A DNA stretch of 64,000 bases, taken from Corynebacterium breve. GTDB taxonomy: Bacteria; Actinomycetota; Actinomycetes; Mycobacteriales; Mycobacteriaceae. Positions 36,771-44,706 of this stretch are shown here, piece after piece (position 1 is the stretch's first letter; every line of letters begins with the position of its first letter). Made by a program: the position numbers and the translations under genes. The stretch covers positions 1,116,001 to 1,180,000 of the forward strand of contig NZ_CP126969.1 in assembly GCF_030252165.1 (NCBI RefSeq), given 5' to 3'. The notes under the pieces are model-generated. The model saw only the letters and a program-made list of their open reading frames with translations. It searched no databases and was not told the DNA's origin.

Positions 36771-37030
36771 GAAGGTTCTCCTCACATCGCACGTTGAATC
36801 CAGCCACCACCCGGAACGAACCTGGGCGGGGACGAAGAACCAGTCAAGTGAAAACACTTGACGCGCGAAAGACATAGATCGACTACGGAAGTAGGCGCAT
36901 GAGAGCGTCGCTTGGCGACGACCCCTTCGTGAATCTCCCCGATACTTGGCGTGCTTCCCCACATGCCCGAAACGGAAAACTGAAACAGAAGTGATGCGTA
37001 CAGCTGAACAACGACTCATGAGCCGACACT
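36771..37030 (-). promoter_or_regulatory. Structured 5' leader of the NlpC/P60 gene, possible c-di-AMP riboswitch
   Basis: About 250 bases without an in-frame product separate a likely promoter (TATGGT around 37034-37039) from the GTG at 36770. On the minus strand the leader contains GTGGGGAAGCAC, then TCGGGGAGATTCACGAAGGG, a GTCGTCGCCAAGCGACG hairpin and CTCATGCGCCTACTTCCGTA. These resemble, in order, the conserved ydaO/yuaA boxes (GGGGGACCCA, GGGGTGAATC, hairpin, GTCAGCTAACCTCGTA). The class often precedes NlpC/P60 and Rpf genes in actinobacteria. Nearer the start is a perfect hairpin, GTCAAGTG-TTTT-CACTTGAC (36843-36862). The match is partial, so the assignment is tentative. Confidence 0.45.
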
Positions 37031-37143
37031 AGTACCATAAGGCACTTTATCGATCCGTTGCACAACCTTTACCTATTTTCACACTAGTCAAGGCGAGCAA
37101 CATGACTTGCGATGCTTCACTTCCTGCACTTTTCTATAGGCAC

Positions 37144-37182
37144 AAAAAGAATGTGATCCTCGCCACACCGAGGATCACATTC
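37144..37182 (-). terminator. Intrinsic terminator of the Rv1476-like gene
   Basis: A perfect 14-bp stem (GAATGTGATCCTCG and its complement, 37149-37182) with a 6-base loop is followed on the minus strand by TTTTTG. It is the strongest terminator in the window. Confidence 0.9.
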
Positions 37183-37218
37183 ACGTAATTTGCAGGGACT
37201 TTAGAGTTAGGTCAAGTC

Positions 37219-37689
37219 CTAACGCTTGACGCAAAATGCGGTCGCCACCACAACGATTACGCCAAGAAGCGCGATCGTCCCAAGCACAATCCCCCACGAA
37301 GTGTGCTGTTGCATCGCTGACTCTGCAAAGACCTTCAAACCCTGGGCGTAATCAACTTGCGCCAACATTGCATCTTGCGCCCGCTCAATTTCCGACCGAG
37401 TGAGCGTTTCACTCACGGCGGCTCCGGTATGTGGCGTCCGTACAATTACCGTGTCGATTTCAGTCATGAGGCTAAGGTCCTGCGCCACATCCCTTACACC
37501 CGCCCCCGGCGGAGTTTCTTCGAGCACGACAACCCCGAATTGGGGCAATCCCTCACCCGATGCCTGTTCGAGTGCCTCCAACAGAGTCTCCTCTAGCTGC
37601 CAGTTGGCCGGATTGTCCGAACCAAAAGCAACTCCATCCTGCTGCAACTGATCGGCAAGAGGGGTGAGGTCGATGTCATACTGCGCCAC
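37219..37689 (-). CDS. Membrane-anchored protein of unknown function (Rv1476-like)
   Basis: 156 residues. The first 125 form a soluble alpha/beta domain (IDLTPLADQLQQDGVAFGSD, FGVVVLEETPPGAGVRDVAQ, IDTVIVRTPHTGAAVSE). A single C-terminal helix follows, WGIVLGTIALLGVIVVVATAF, then CVKR, so it is anchored with a short basic cytoplasmic tail. The arrangement matches Rv1476 beside acn and rip genes. The soluble domain is reminiscent of TPM-type domains, but I would not claim function. Wall biology is suggested only by the neighbour. Confidence 0.82.
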   Translation of the reverse strand: MAQYDIDLTPLADQLQQDGVAFGSDNPANWQLEETLLEALEQASGEGLPQFGVVVLEETPPGAGVRDVAQDLSLMTEIDTVIVRTPHTGAAVSETLTRSEIERAQDAMLAQVDYAQGLKVFAESAMQQHTSWGIVLGTIALLGVIVVVATAFCVKR

Positions 37690-37851
37690 GAAAACTCCTT
37701 CACAGGCAAGCTACCAATGCGGGTAGCCTTGAATTGTCGGCAATTCTAGTTTCAAGATTGCCTTGACCGGCAATGAACGAACTGAGTCCAGACTAGCCTG
37801 AATGGGGGTAGTTGCCGCGCAAGTTCACGGCTTCTTATCCAGATTAATACC

Positions 37852-37871
37852 AACAGAACAAGCGTACTGTT
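37852..37871. promoter_or_regulatory. AcnR operator in the acn promoter
   Basis: AACAGAACAAGCGTACTGTT is an imperfect palindrome whose core CAGAAC-N4-GTACTG fits the AcnR consensus known from C. glutamicum (CAGNAC-N4-GTACTG). It lies 125-145 bases before the acn start, where a -10 element would be expected (TACTGT or TAATCT just downstream). The regulator gene acnR follows acn. Binding would repress acn. Confidence 0.85.
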
Positions 37872-37995
37872 AATCTGGGACATTGACTGCAGTTACTGCC
37901 CTACAATTGGCGGATGACCGCTGTGCTTTTCTAAGCGCCCTACATTGGGTCAACACACAAAATTACGGATCACCACTTGAGAAACGGAGCTCCCT

Positions 37996-40773
37996 GTGAC
38001 TGAAAGTAAGAACTCCTTCAACGCCAAGAAGACCCTCGAGGTCGGCGCAAAGTCCTACGACTACTTCGCACTTGATGCAGTCGAGGGCATGGAGAAGCTG
38101 CCATACTCGCTGAAGGTTCTCGGCGAAAACCTTCTGCGTACCGAAGACGGCAAGAACGTCACCGCAGACCACATCAACGCAATTGCTAACTGGGATCCAA
38201 AGGCTGAGCCTTCAATCGAGATCCAGTTCACTCCAGCCCGTGTCCTGATGCAGGACTTCACTGGCGTTCCTTGTGTTGTCGACCTTGCAACCATGCGCGA
38301 GGCAGTTTCCACCCTTGGTGGTAACCCAGATGACGTGAACCCGCTCGCTCCAGCTGAGATGGTCATCGACCACTCCGTCATCATCGAGGCATTCGGTTCC
38401 TCCGACGCGATGAACACGAACGTAGCCATCGAATACGAGCGCAACGAAGAGCGCTACCAGTTCCTGCGCTGGGGAGCAGAGAACTTCTCTAACTTCCGCG
38501 TGGTTCCTCCAGGAACCGGCATCGTCCACCAGGTCAACATTGAGTACCTGTCCCGCGTCGTCTTCGACAACGAGGGTCTTGCGTACCCTGATACCTGTAT
38601 CGGTACCGACTCCCACACCACCATGGAAAACGGTCTCGGCATTCTTGGCTGGGGCGTTGGCGGCATCGAGGCTGAGGCAGCAATGCTCGGCCAGCCTGTC
38701 TCCATGCTGATCCCTCGCGTGGTGGGCTTCAAGCTCACCGGCGAAATCCCAGTCGGCGTTACCGCTACCGACGTCGTGCTGACCATCACCGACATGCTGC
38801 GCCAGCACGGTGTGGTTCAGAAGTTCGTAGAGTTCTACGGCAACGGCGTGAAGTCCATTCCACTGGCTAACCGCGCAACCATCGGCAACATGTCGCCTGA
38901 GTTCGGCTCCACCTGTGCGATGTTCCCTATCGACGAAGAGACCATCAACTACCTTCGTTTGACCGGCCGCGCAGAGGACGACATTGCTCGCGTCGAGGCA
39001 TACGCTAAGGCCCAGGGTATGTGGCTCGAGCAGGATGCTCCAGAAGCCGAGTACTCCGAGTACCTTGAGCTGGACCTGTCCACCGTTGTTCCTTCCATCG
39101 CAGGTCCAAAGCGTCCACAGGACCGTATCCTGCTCTCCGAGTCGAAGAACACCTTCCGCGCGCAGTTGCCTGATTACAACACCGCCGGCAACGAGACCTC
39201 TGAGCCAGTTCGCGCAGAGAAGACCGAAACCGTCGAGTACAACGTCTCCTGGCCTGCAAACGGTGAGTCCGCAGCAGCTGGTGCCGAGGGCCGCGCGTCC
39301 AAGCCAGTCGTCATCGAGTCCCCACAGGGCGGCGAGTACACCCTCGATCACGGTGCAGTTGCAATTGCTGCGATCACCTCTTGCACCAACACCTCGAACC
39401 CATCTGTCATGGTCGGCGCTGCGCTTCTTGCACGCAAGGCTGCAGAGCGTGGTTTGAAGTCCAAGCCATGGGTCAAGACCATCATGGCTCCAGGCTCCCA
39501 GGTTGTCGACGGTTACTACAACCGTGCAGACCTCTGGAAGGACCTTGAGGCTGTCGGCTTCTACCTCACCGGATTCGGCTGTGCTTCCTGTATCGGTAAC
39601 TCCGGCCCACTGCCAACCGAGGTATCCGAGGCAATCAACGAATACGACCTGACTGCAACCGCTGTTCTGTCCGGTAACCGTAACTTCGAGGGCCGCATCT
39701 CCCCTGACGTCAAGATGAACTACCTGGCGTCCCCACTGCTCGTAATTGCTTACGCAATCGCAGGCACCATGGACTTCGACTTCGAAACCCAGCCACTGGG
39801 CCAGGATCAGGACGGCAACGATGTCTTCCTGAAGGATGTTTGGCCATCCTCCGAGGAGATCGAGTCCACCATTGCAGGCGCGATCTCTCGTGAAATGTAC
39901 GAGGCGGACTACGCAGACGTCTTCAAGGGCGACGAAGCATGGCAGAACCTGGATGTGCCACAGGGCAAGACCTTCGCTTGGAAGGACGACTCCACCTACA
40001 TCCGTAAGGCTCCTTACTTCGACGGCATGCCAACCGAGCCAAACCCAGTTGAGGACATCAAGGGCGCACGGGTTCTGGCAAAGCTGGGCGATTCGGTCAC
40101 CACTGACCACATCTCCCCTGCTTCCTCGATCAAGCCTGGCACCCCAGCAGCTAACTACCTTGACGAGAACGGCGTAGAGCGCCAGGACTACAACTCCTTC
40201 GGCTCCCGTCGTGGTAACCACGAGGTCATGGTTCGCGGTACCTTCGCGAACATCCGCCTGCGCAACCAGCTCGTTGACATTGCTGGTGGCTACACCCTGG
40301 ACTTCACCCAGGAAGGCGCTCCACAGGCATTCATCTACGATGCTGCGCAGAACTACGCTGAGCAGAACATCCCACTGGTAGTTCTTGCTGGTAAGGAATA
40401 CGGCACCGGTTCTTCCCGTGACTGGGCTGCAAAGGGCACCAACCTTCTTGGTGTCAAGGCAGTTATCACCGAGTCCTTCGAGCGTATCCACCGCTCCAAC
40501 CTGATCGGCATGGGCGTTATCCCACTGCAGTTCCCAGAGGGCCAGTCCCACGAGTCCCTCGGACTGGACGGCACCGAGACCTTCGACATTTCCGGAATCA
40601 CCGCTCTCAACGAGGGCGACGCAATCCCTGAGACCGTCAAGGTTACTGCAACTAAGGCAGACGGTTCGACCGTTGAGTTCGATGCCAAGGTTCGCATCGA
40701 TACACCAGGTGAGGCAGATTACTACCGCCACGGTGGTATTCTGCAGTACGTCCTGCGTCAGATGGTCAAGTAG
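37996..40773 (+). CDS. acn: Aconitate hydratase
   Basis: 925 residues, the monomeric AcnA/IRP type. Cluster ligands are in [13 protein letters not shown] and [11 protein letters not shown]; other landmarks are [24 protein letters not shown] and the C-terminal swivel domain [15 protein letters not shown]. It interconverts citrate and isocitrate via a [4Fe-4S] cluster. It starts with GTG after a GGAG site and a leader of about 120 nt. Codon use is strongly biased, as in a highly expressed gene, which also creates long antisense frames. AcnR control is indicated by the operator; iron-dependent control is known in C. glutamicum but not shown here. Confidence 0.98.
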   Translation: MTESKNSFNAKKTLEVGAKSYDYFALDAVEGMEKLPYSLKVLGENLLRTEDGKNVTADHINAIANWDPKAEPSIEIQFTPARVLMQDFTGVPCVVDLATMREAVSTLGGNPDDVNPLAPAEMVIDHSVIIEAFGSSDAMNTNVAIEYERNEERYQFLRWGAENFSNFRVVPPGTGIVHQVNIEYLSRVVFDNEGLAYPDTCIGTDSHTTMENGLGILGWGVGGIEAEAAMLGQPVSMLIPRVVGFKLTGEIPVGVTATDVVLTITDMLRQHGVVQKFVEFYGNGVKSIPLANRATIGNMSPEFGSTCAMFPIDEETINYLRLTGRAEDDIARVEAYAKAQGMWLEQDAPEAEYSEYLELDLSTVVPSIAGPKRPQDRILLSESKNTFRAQLPDYNTAGNETSEPVRAEKTETVEYNVSWPANGESAAAGAEGRASKPVVIESPQGGEYTLDHGAVAIAAITSCTNTSNPSVMVGAALLARKAAERGLKSKPWVKTIMAPGSQVVDGYYNRADLWKDLEAVGFYLTGFGCASCIGNSGPLPTEVSEAINEYDLTATAVLSGNRNFEGRISPDVKMNYLASPLLVIAYAIAGTMDFDFETQPLGQDQDGNDVFLKDVWPSSEEIESTIAGAISREMYEADYADVFKGDEAWQNLDVPQGKTFAWKDDSTYIRKAPYFDGMPTEPNPVEDIKGARVLAKLGDSVTTDHISPASSIKPGTPAANYLDENGVERQDYNSFGSRRGNHEVMVRGTFANIRLRNQLVDIAGGYTLDFTQEGAPQAFIYDAAQNYAEQNIPLVVLAGKEYGTGSSRDWAAKGTNLLGVKAVITESFERIHRSNLIGMGVIPLQFPEGQSHESLGLDGTETFDISGITALNEGDAIPETVKVTATKADGSTVEFDAKVRIDTPGEADYYRHGGILQYVLRQMVK

Positions 40774-40794
40774 TTAGGTTCTACTCCATCTCTT

Positions 40795-40827
40795 AAGGGT
40801 CGGCTCGGTTCGTCCGAGCCGACCCTT
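40795..40827 (+). terminator. Hairpin between acn and acnR
   Basis: A perfect 14-bp stem AAGGGTCGGCTCGG/CCGAGCCGACCCTT encloses a 5-base loop, but it is followed by CCTTATTG, not a clean T run. It is likely a partial terminator allowing some read-through into acnR. Confidence 0.75.
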
Positions 40828-40861
40828 CCTTATTGTTCACTGACCAAGGAGCCCACTTTTC

Positions 40862-41437
40862 ATGCCGATTATTAGCGATGAAGAACTCCAGCGCCGCCGC
40901 CAAGAAATCCTCGACGGTGCCCGTCGCTGCTTTGCTGAACACGGATATGAAGGGGCCACGGTCAGACTCCTCGAAGAAGCCACGGGAAAATCCCGTGGGG
41001 CAATCTTCCACCATTACGGTGACAAAGAGTCGCTCTTCCTCGAGATCGCCCGCGACGATGCCCAGCGCCAAGCGGATGTCGTCGCCGAGGGCGGCTTGGT
41101 TGAAGTTATGCGCGACATGGTGAGCCACCCCGAGCGCTATGACTGGCTGGCCACCCGATTGGAAATCACCCGCAAGCTGCGCTCGGACCAAGATTTCCGC
41201 AGTCGCTGGCAGGAGCATCAAAAGGTGCTTGATGAGGCAGTTCGGAAGCGCCTGCTGCAAAATAAGGATGCGCACCGGATGCGCACTGACGTGCCGATCG
41301 AAGTCCTCCACACGTATCTGGAGACAGTGATGGATGGTTTCATTACTCGCCTCGCGTCGGGTGGTTCGACCGAGAATCTAGAAATGGTCCTCGACTTTGT
41401 TGAAAACTCAGTCCGCGAACCGTTGAAGGGATCCTAG
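40862..41437 (+). CDS. acnR: TetR-family repressor AcnR
   Basis: 191 residues. The TetR N-terminal HTH is RRCFAEHGYEGATVRLLEEA followed by TGKSRGAIFHHYGDKESLFL (about 20-60). The C-terminal ligand/dimer domain matches the AcnR type. In C. glutamicum AcnR represses acn and responds to citrate/metal. It lies 88 bases after acn with a hairpin between, and its operator is found upstream of acn. A GGAG site precedes the ATG. Confidence 0.95.
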   Translation: MPIISDEELQRRRQEILDGARRCFAEHGYEGATVRLLEEATGKSRGAIFHHYGDKESLFLEIARDDAQRQADVVAEGGLVEVMRDMVSHPERYDWLATRLEITRKLRSDQDFRSRWQEHQKVLDEAVRKRLLQNKDAHRMRTDVPIEVLHTYLETVMDGFITRLASGGSTENLEMVLDFVENSVREPLKGS

Positions 41438-41462
41438 CCCAACCCATATAGACTATTGGGTT

Positions 41463-42185
41463 ATGTCCAAAATTTTGTTGTTGTCCCTTCGCGATGGCCC
41501 ATTAGGCAATAGCGTCGCCGCCGCAGAGGCTCGCGATATTATCACTTCCACTGGGCTTGACAACGACACCCTCGTCCACCGCATCCTTTCGACTGCAGAT
41601 CATGTGATTGGGGAGCTCGACGGCATTAGCGGAGTTATCGTCGGTGGCAGCTCGCTCAACATCACCAATGAACGGTGGTCCCCGTGGCAACACCAGGTGC
41701 ATGCTGAACTTGCGCGTCTTATCGACGGCCCACTGCCGGTCTTCCTCGTCTGCTACGGAAATAGCTGGCTCACCCACCACACCGGAGGCGTAGTCAGTCG
41801 TGAGCACTCCGAGGACTCTGGCCCGACAACGGTAACCCTCACAGCTGCTGGCCGCGACGATACGTTGCTCCAAGGCTTTCCCGACGAGTTTTCCTCGCTT
41901 ACCGGGCACACCGAAAACGCCGAACAGGTGACAGAGAAGCTTACGGTTCTGGCCACAGGACCCGACTGCCCAGTTCAACTCGTGCGCTATAAGGATCACG
42001 TTTGGGCAAGTCAATTCCACGCCGAAATGGATGCCCAAGCGATGAAGACCCGCATGGATTTCTTTTACGACTACGGCTACTTTTCCCCCGAGGACTACGA
42101 CAGCATCGTGAGCGGGCTACCTGCCATAGACACCCAGTGGCCAAACCTCTTGCTCAAACGATTCACCCAATACTGCCTCGGTTAG
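41463..42185 (+). CDS. Class I glutamine amidotransferase-like protein
   Basis: 240 residues. The nucleophile region reads PVFLVCYGNSWL and the His/Glu pair lies in ASQFHAEMD (consensus QFHPE), both compatible with a working triad. There is no synthetase partner fused or next to it, so the acceptor is unknown. It corresponds to the gene following acnR in C. glutamicum. TAGACT lies 8 bases before the ATG, suggesting a leaderless transcript; the hexamer is flanked by AACCCA and TGGGTT. The 3' end overlaps the next gene by 4 bases. Confidence 0.85.
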   Translation: MSKILLLSLRDGPLGNSVAAAEARDIITSTGLDNDTLVHRILSTADHVIGELDGISGVIVGGSSLNITNERWSPWQHQVHAELARLIDGPLPVFLVCYGNSWLTHHTGGVVSREHSEDSGPTTVTLTAAGRDDTLLQGFPDEFSSLTGHTENAEQVTEKLTVLATGPDCPVQLVRYKDHVWASQFHAEMDAQAMKTRMDFFYDYGYFSPEDYDSIVSGLPAIDTQWPNLLLKRFTQYCLG

Positions 42186-42853
42186 AGTACTGCGAGAATT
42201 TCCTCGTCGCCGTCTACGAAGGCGATGAAGTCTTCCTCCGGTAGAGTCGCGCGCAGCACCATCTCAGCTACCATTTCAGCGACGAGTTCACGCGAGGTCT
42301 TCACCCCGTCGGCGCCGGCGGGCGTGTTTTCCACTAGCGCAATTCCGCGCGCGGGGTCGTCGGTAAGCGCTGACGGGGCCAAAATGATGTACTCAATCTC
42401 GGTGGCCAGCAGGTGCTGATCCGCCGCCTTCTTGGCTTCCACGTAGGCGTACCAGGTACCGCCGTCATCTGTTGCGGTGGTTTCAAGCGAGCCGATGTAC
42501 GACACCATGATGAAACGTGGTGGGAATTCAAGGGTTGCAAGGGCATCGATGACTTCAATGGCACCGTCGCGGTCAACTGCGTAGGTCACATCTGCCCCTC
42601 CACGGCCGCCATTGCCCGCAGCCCACACGACTGCGTCGTAGTCAGCGAGGATCTCAGTCCACTCGTCCAAAGAAATCTCGGTGAGGTCGCGAACCAGCGC
42701 CGAAGCGCCAAGGACTTCCACTTCAGCCACGCTCTCGACCGTACGCACCAACGATGTCACCGACGCATTGGCCTCGACCAACATCTCCGTGGCAAGCCTG
42801 GCAACCTTTCCACGTCCACCAATGATAAGTACTTTCTTTGAATGGTTGTCCAT
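42182..42853 (-). CDS. NAD(P)-binding Rossmann protein (atypical SDR/NmrA-like)
   Basis: 223 residues. The N terminus KKVLIIGGRGKVARLATEML carries the dinucleotide-binding glycine motif. YDAVVWAAGNGGRGGADVTY and the FIMVSYIGSLETTATDDGGT region follow, then a Y-x-x-x-K-like YAYVEAKKAADQHL typical of atypical SDRs. It may be a redox sensor or a reductase; the substrate is unknown. It is convergent with the amidotransferase gene, overlapping by 4 bases. Confidence 0.88.
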   Translation of the reverse strand: MDNHSKKVLIIGGRGKVARLATEMLVEANASVTSLVRTVESVAEVEVLGASALVRDLTEISLDEWTEILADYDAVVWAAGNGGRGGADVTYAVDRDGAIEVIDALATLEFPPRFIMVSYIGSLETTATDDGGTWYAYVEAKKAADQHLLATEIEYIILAPSALTDDPARGIALVENTPAGADGVKTSRELVAEMVAEMVLRATLPEEDFIAFVDGDEEILAVL

Positions 42854-42977
42854 ATTCCAAGGCTAACCGACTGGCGAACCGTTGGCAGCCAATACAAAGT
42901 CATTTCATTCCGCACCGGCCGTTCAAACTTGGATCCCAGTGTTAGTTTCCGCCACGGCTATCGTTAAGATGTTGGCC

Positions 42978-43247
42978 ATGTATGCCATCATCACCGTAAC
43001 CGGCGCTGACCACACCGGAATTATCGCCGCGGTCACCACTGCCCTCGCCCACAACGACGTCAACATCCTCGACGTCTCCCAGACCCTGATGGACAAGTGG
43101 TTCACCATGATCCTCCGCGTCGAGTTTGACGAGGCAGCCCAGGATATTGCCACCTTGCAGAAGAAGATGGACGAGGTCGGAACCCGCGAAGCGCTGGTCA
43201 TCCGCATTCAGTCTGAAGCGCTTTTCACCGCAGTCAACGAGATCTAG
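42978..43247 (+). CDS. ACT-domain protein (UPF0237/GcvR-like)
   Basis: 89 residues forming one ACT domain: [20 protein letters not shown] then [23 protein letters not shown] domains bind small ligands, often amino acids. The partner gene follows 14 bases later; this ACT-UPF0210 pair is widespread in bacteria. TAAGAT lies 7 bases before ATG 42978, which supports that leaderless start over the ATG at 42969. Confidence 0.88.
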   Translation: MYAIITVTGADHTGIIAAVTTALAHNDVNILDVSQTLMDKWFTMILRVEFDEAAQDIATLQKKMDEVGTREALVIRIQSEALFTAVNEI

Positions 43248-43261
43248 GAGTAGCTGTCTCA

Positions 43262-44626
43262 ATGGACCTGCAGTTTGCCAGCCACAACATCCTCGACACG
43301 ATCGAGATGATCGAGAAGTACCGCCTCGACATCCGCACTGTGACCATGGGAATTTCTCTGTTGGAGTGCTCCCGCGACACGATGGAGGCCACTGCTGAGG
43401 CGGTCTACGATCGCGTCACCACCCAGGCAGCCCGCCTTGTTGAAGTCTGCGAAGGCATCGAAGCCGAGCTTGGCATCCCCATCGTCAACAAGCGTGTTTC
43501 CGTCACCCCGATCTCGCTAGTCACAGCAGGTTGTGATGGCAACCCGACAATCGTCGCCAAGGCACTCGACCGTGCTGCGGAAGAGATTGGTGTCAACTTC
43601 ATCGGAGGCTACTCCGCGCTCGTAGAGAAGGGGGCGACAACGTCTGAGAAGAAGCTCATTGACTCGATCCCAGAAGCATTATCGACGACCAATCTCGTCT
43701 GCGGTTCCGTAAACATTGCCTCCTCCCGTGCTGGCATCAACATGAATGCTGTCGCCCGTATGGGTGAAGTGGTCAAGGAAGCAGCGGAGCTGACCAAGAA
43801 TCAAAACTCCATCGCATGTGCAAAGTTGGTGGTCTTTGCCAACGCGGTAGGTGACAACCCATTCATGGCAGGCGCTTTCCACGGTGTTGGCGAACCTGAC
43901 TGCGTAGTCTCGGTCGGCGTTTCCGGTCCCGGCGTGGTCGATCGTGCGCTCGACGGTTTGGAAGGCGCAAGCCTCAATCAGGTGGCCGAGGAGATTAAGA
44001 AGGCGGCCTTCAAGATCACTCGCACCGGTGAGCTGGTCGGCACCATGGCTGCGGAACGTCTCGGTGTTCCATTTGGCATCGTCGATCTCTCCCTCGCTCC
44101 AACCGCCGAGGTTGGAGACTCCGTGGCACACATTTTGGAGCACATGGGCTTGGGCCAAGTAGGCACACACGGCACTACGGCTGCCCTCGCGCTGCTCAAT
44201 GACGCGGTAAAGAAGGGCGGCATGATGGCTTGTTCCCGCGTCGGTGGCCTTTCTGGTTCGTTCATTCCAGTATCTGAGGACAAGGGGATGATCGACGCCG
44301 TACGCGCCGGTTCCATTTCCATGGATAAACTCGAAGCGATGACCTCCATCTGTTCGGTCGGATTCGACATGATCGCCATCCCGGGTGATACCTCGGCAAC
44401 TACCATTGCCGGCATGATCGCTGACGAGGCGGCGATCGGTGTGATGAACCATAAGACCACAGCCGCTCGCTTGATCCCAGTTCCTGGCACCGTGCCAGGC
44501 GACGAGGTCAACTTCGGTGGCCTACTTGGTTATGCACCTGTGATCCCAGTCAACACAGTAGAGAACACGATGTTCATTCAGCGTGGCGGATTTATTCCGT
44601 CGCCAGTGCACGGTTTCCGCAACTAG
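43262..44626 (+). CDS. UPF0210 (PFL family) protein
   Basis: 454 residues, the full family length. Characteristic stretches are [58 protein letters not shown], and the Gly-rich [20 protein letters not shown] at the C terminus. It has a pyruvate-formate-lyase-like fold in solved homologues but no known activity in vivo. It is encoded with the ACT protein, suggesting regulation by a small ligand. The start ATG 43262 follows a TAGGAG site. Confidence 0.9.
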   Translation: MDLQFASHNILDTIEMIEKYRLDIRTVTMGISLLECSRDTMEATAEAVYDRVTTQAARLVEVCEGIEAELGIPIVNKRVSVTPISLVTAGCDGNPTIVAKALDRAAEEIGVNFIGGYSALVEKGATTSEKKLIDSIPEALSTTNLVCGSVNIASSRAGINMNAVARMGEVVKEAAELTKNQNSIACAKLVVFANAVGDNPFMAGAFHGVGEPDCVVSVGVSGPGVVDRALDGLEGASLNQVAEEIKKAAFKITRTGELVGTMAAERLGVPFGIVDLSLAPTAEVGDSVAHILEHMGLGQVGTHGTTAALALLNDAVKKGGMMACSRVGGLSGSFIPVSEDKGMIDAVRAGSISMDKLEAMTSICSVGFDMIAIPGDTSATTIAGMIADEAAIGVMNHKTTAARLIPVPGTVPGDEVNFGGLLGYAPVIPVNTVENTMFIQRGGFIPSPVHGFRN

Positions 44627-44706
44627 TCGCGGAAAGTTCTTAGCGCAGGATCCTCCTGCTTCACTAACGTGGGTAGTACACCCCGCGTTTGTGAACAGGA
44701 GACTAC

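Noticed and set aside
36771..37019. In-frame upstream extension of the NlpC/P60 protein
   Set aside because: The extension is Arg/Ser/Trp-rich and would bury the signal peptide; a ribosome site and GTG at 36770 with a proper signal sequence are more convincing.
38212..40731. Very long minus-strand frame (839 codons) antisense to acn
   Set aside because: It is a by-product of the strong codon bias of acn; the translation is Val/Leu/Gly/Asp-rich with no recognisable domain, and acn itself is certain.
43679..44511. Two long minus-strand frames antisense to the UPF0210 gene
   Set aside because: The plus-strand gene is a full-length member of a known family; the antisense products show no domain.
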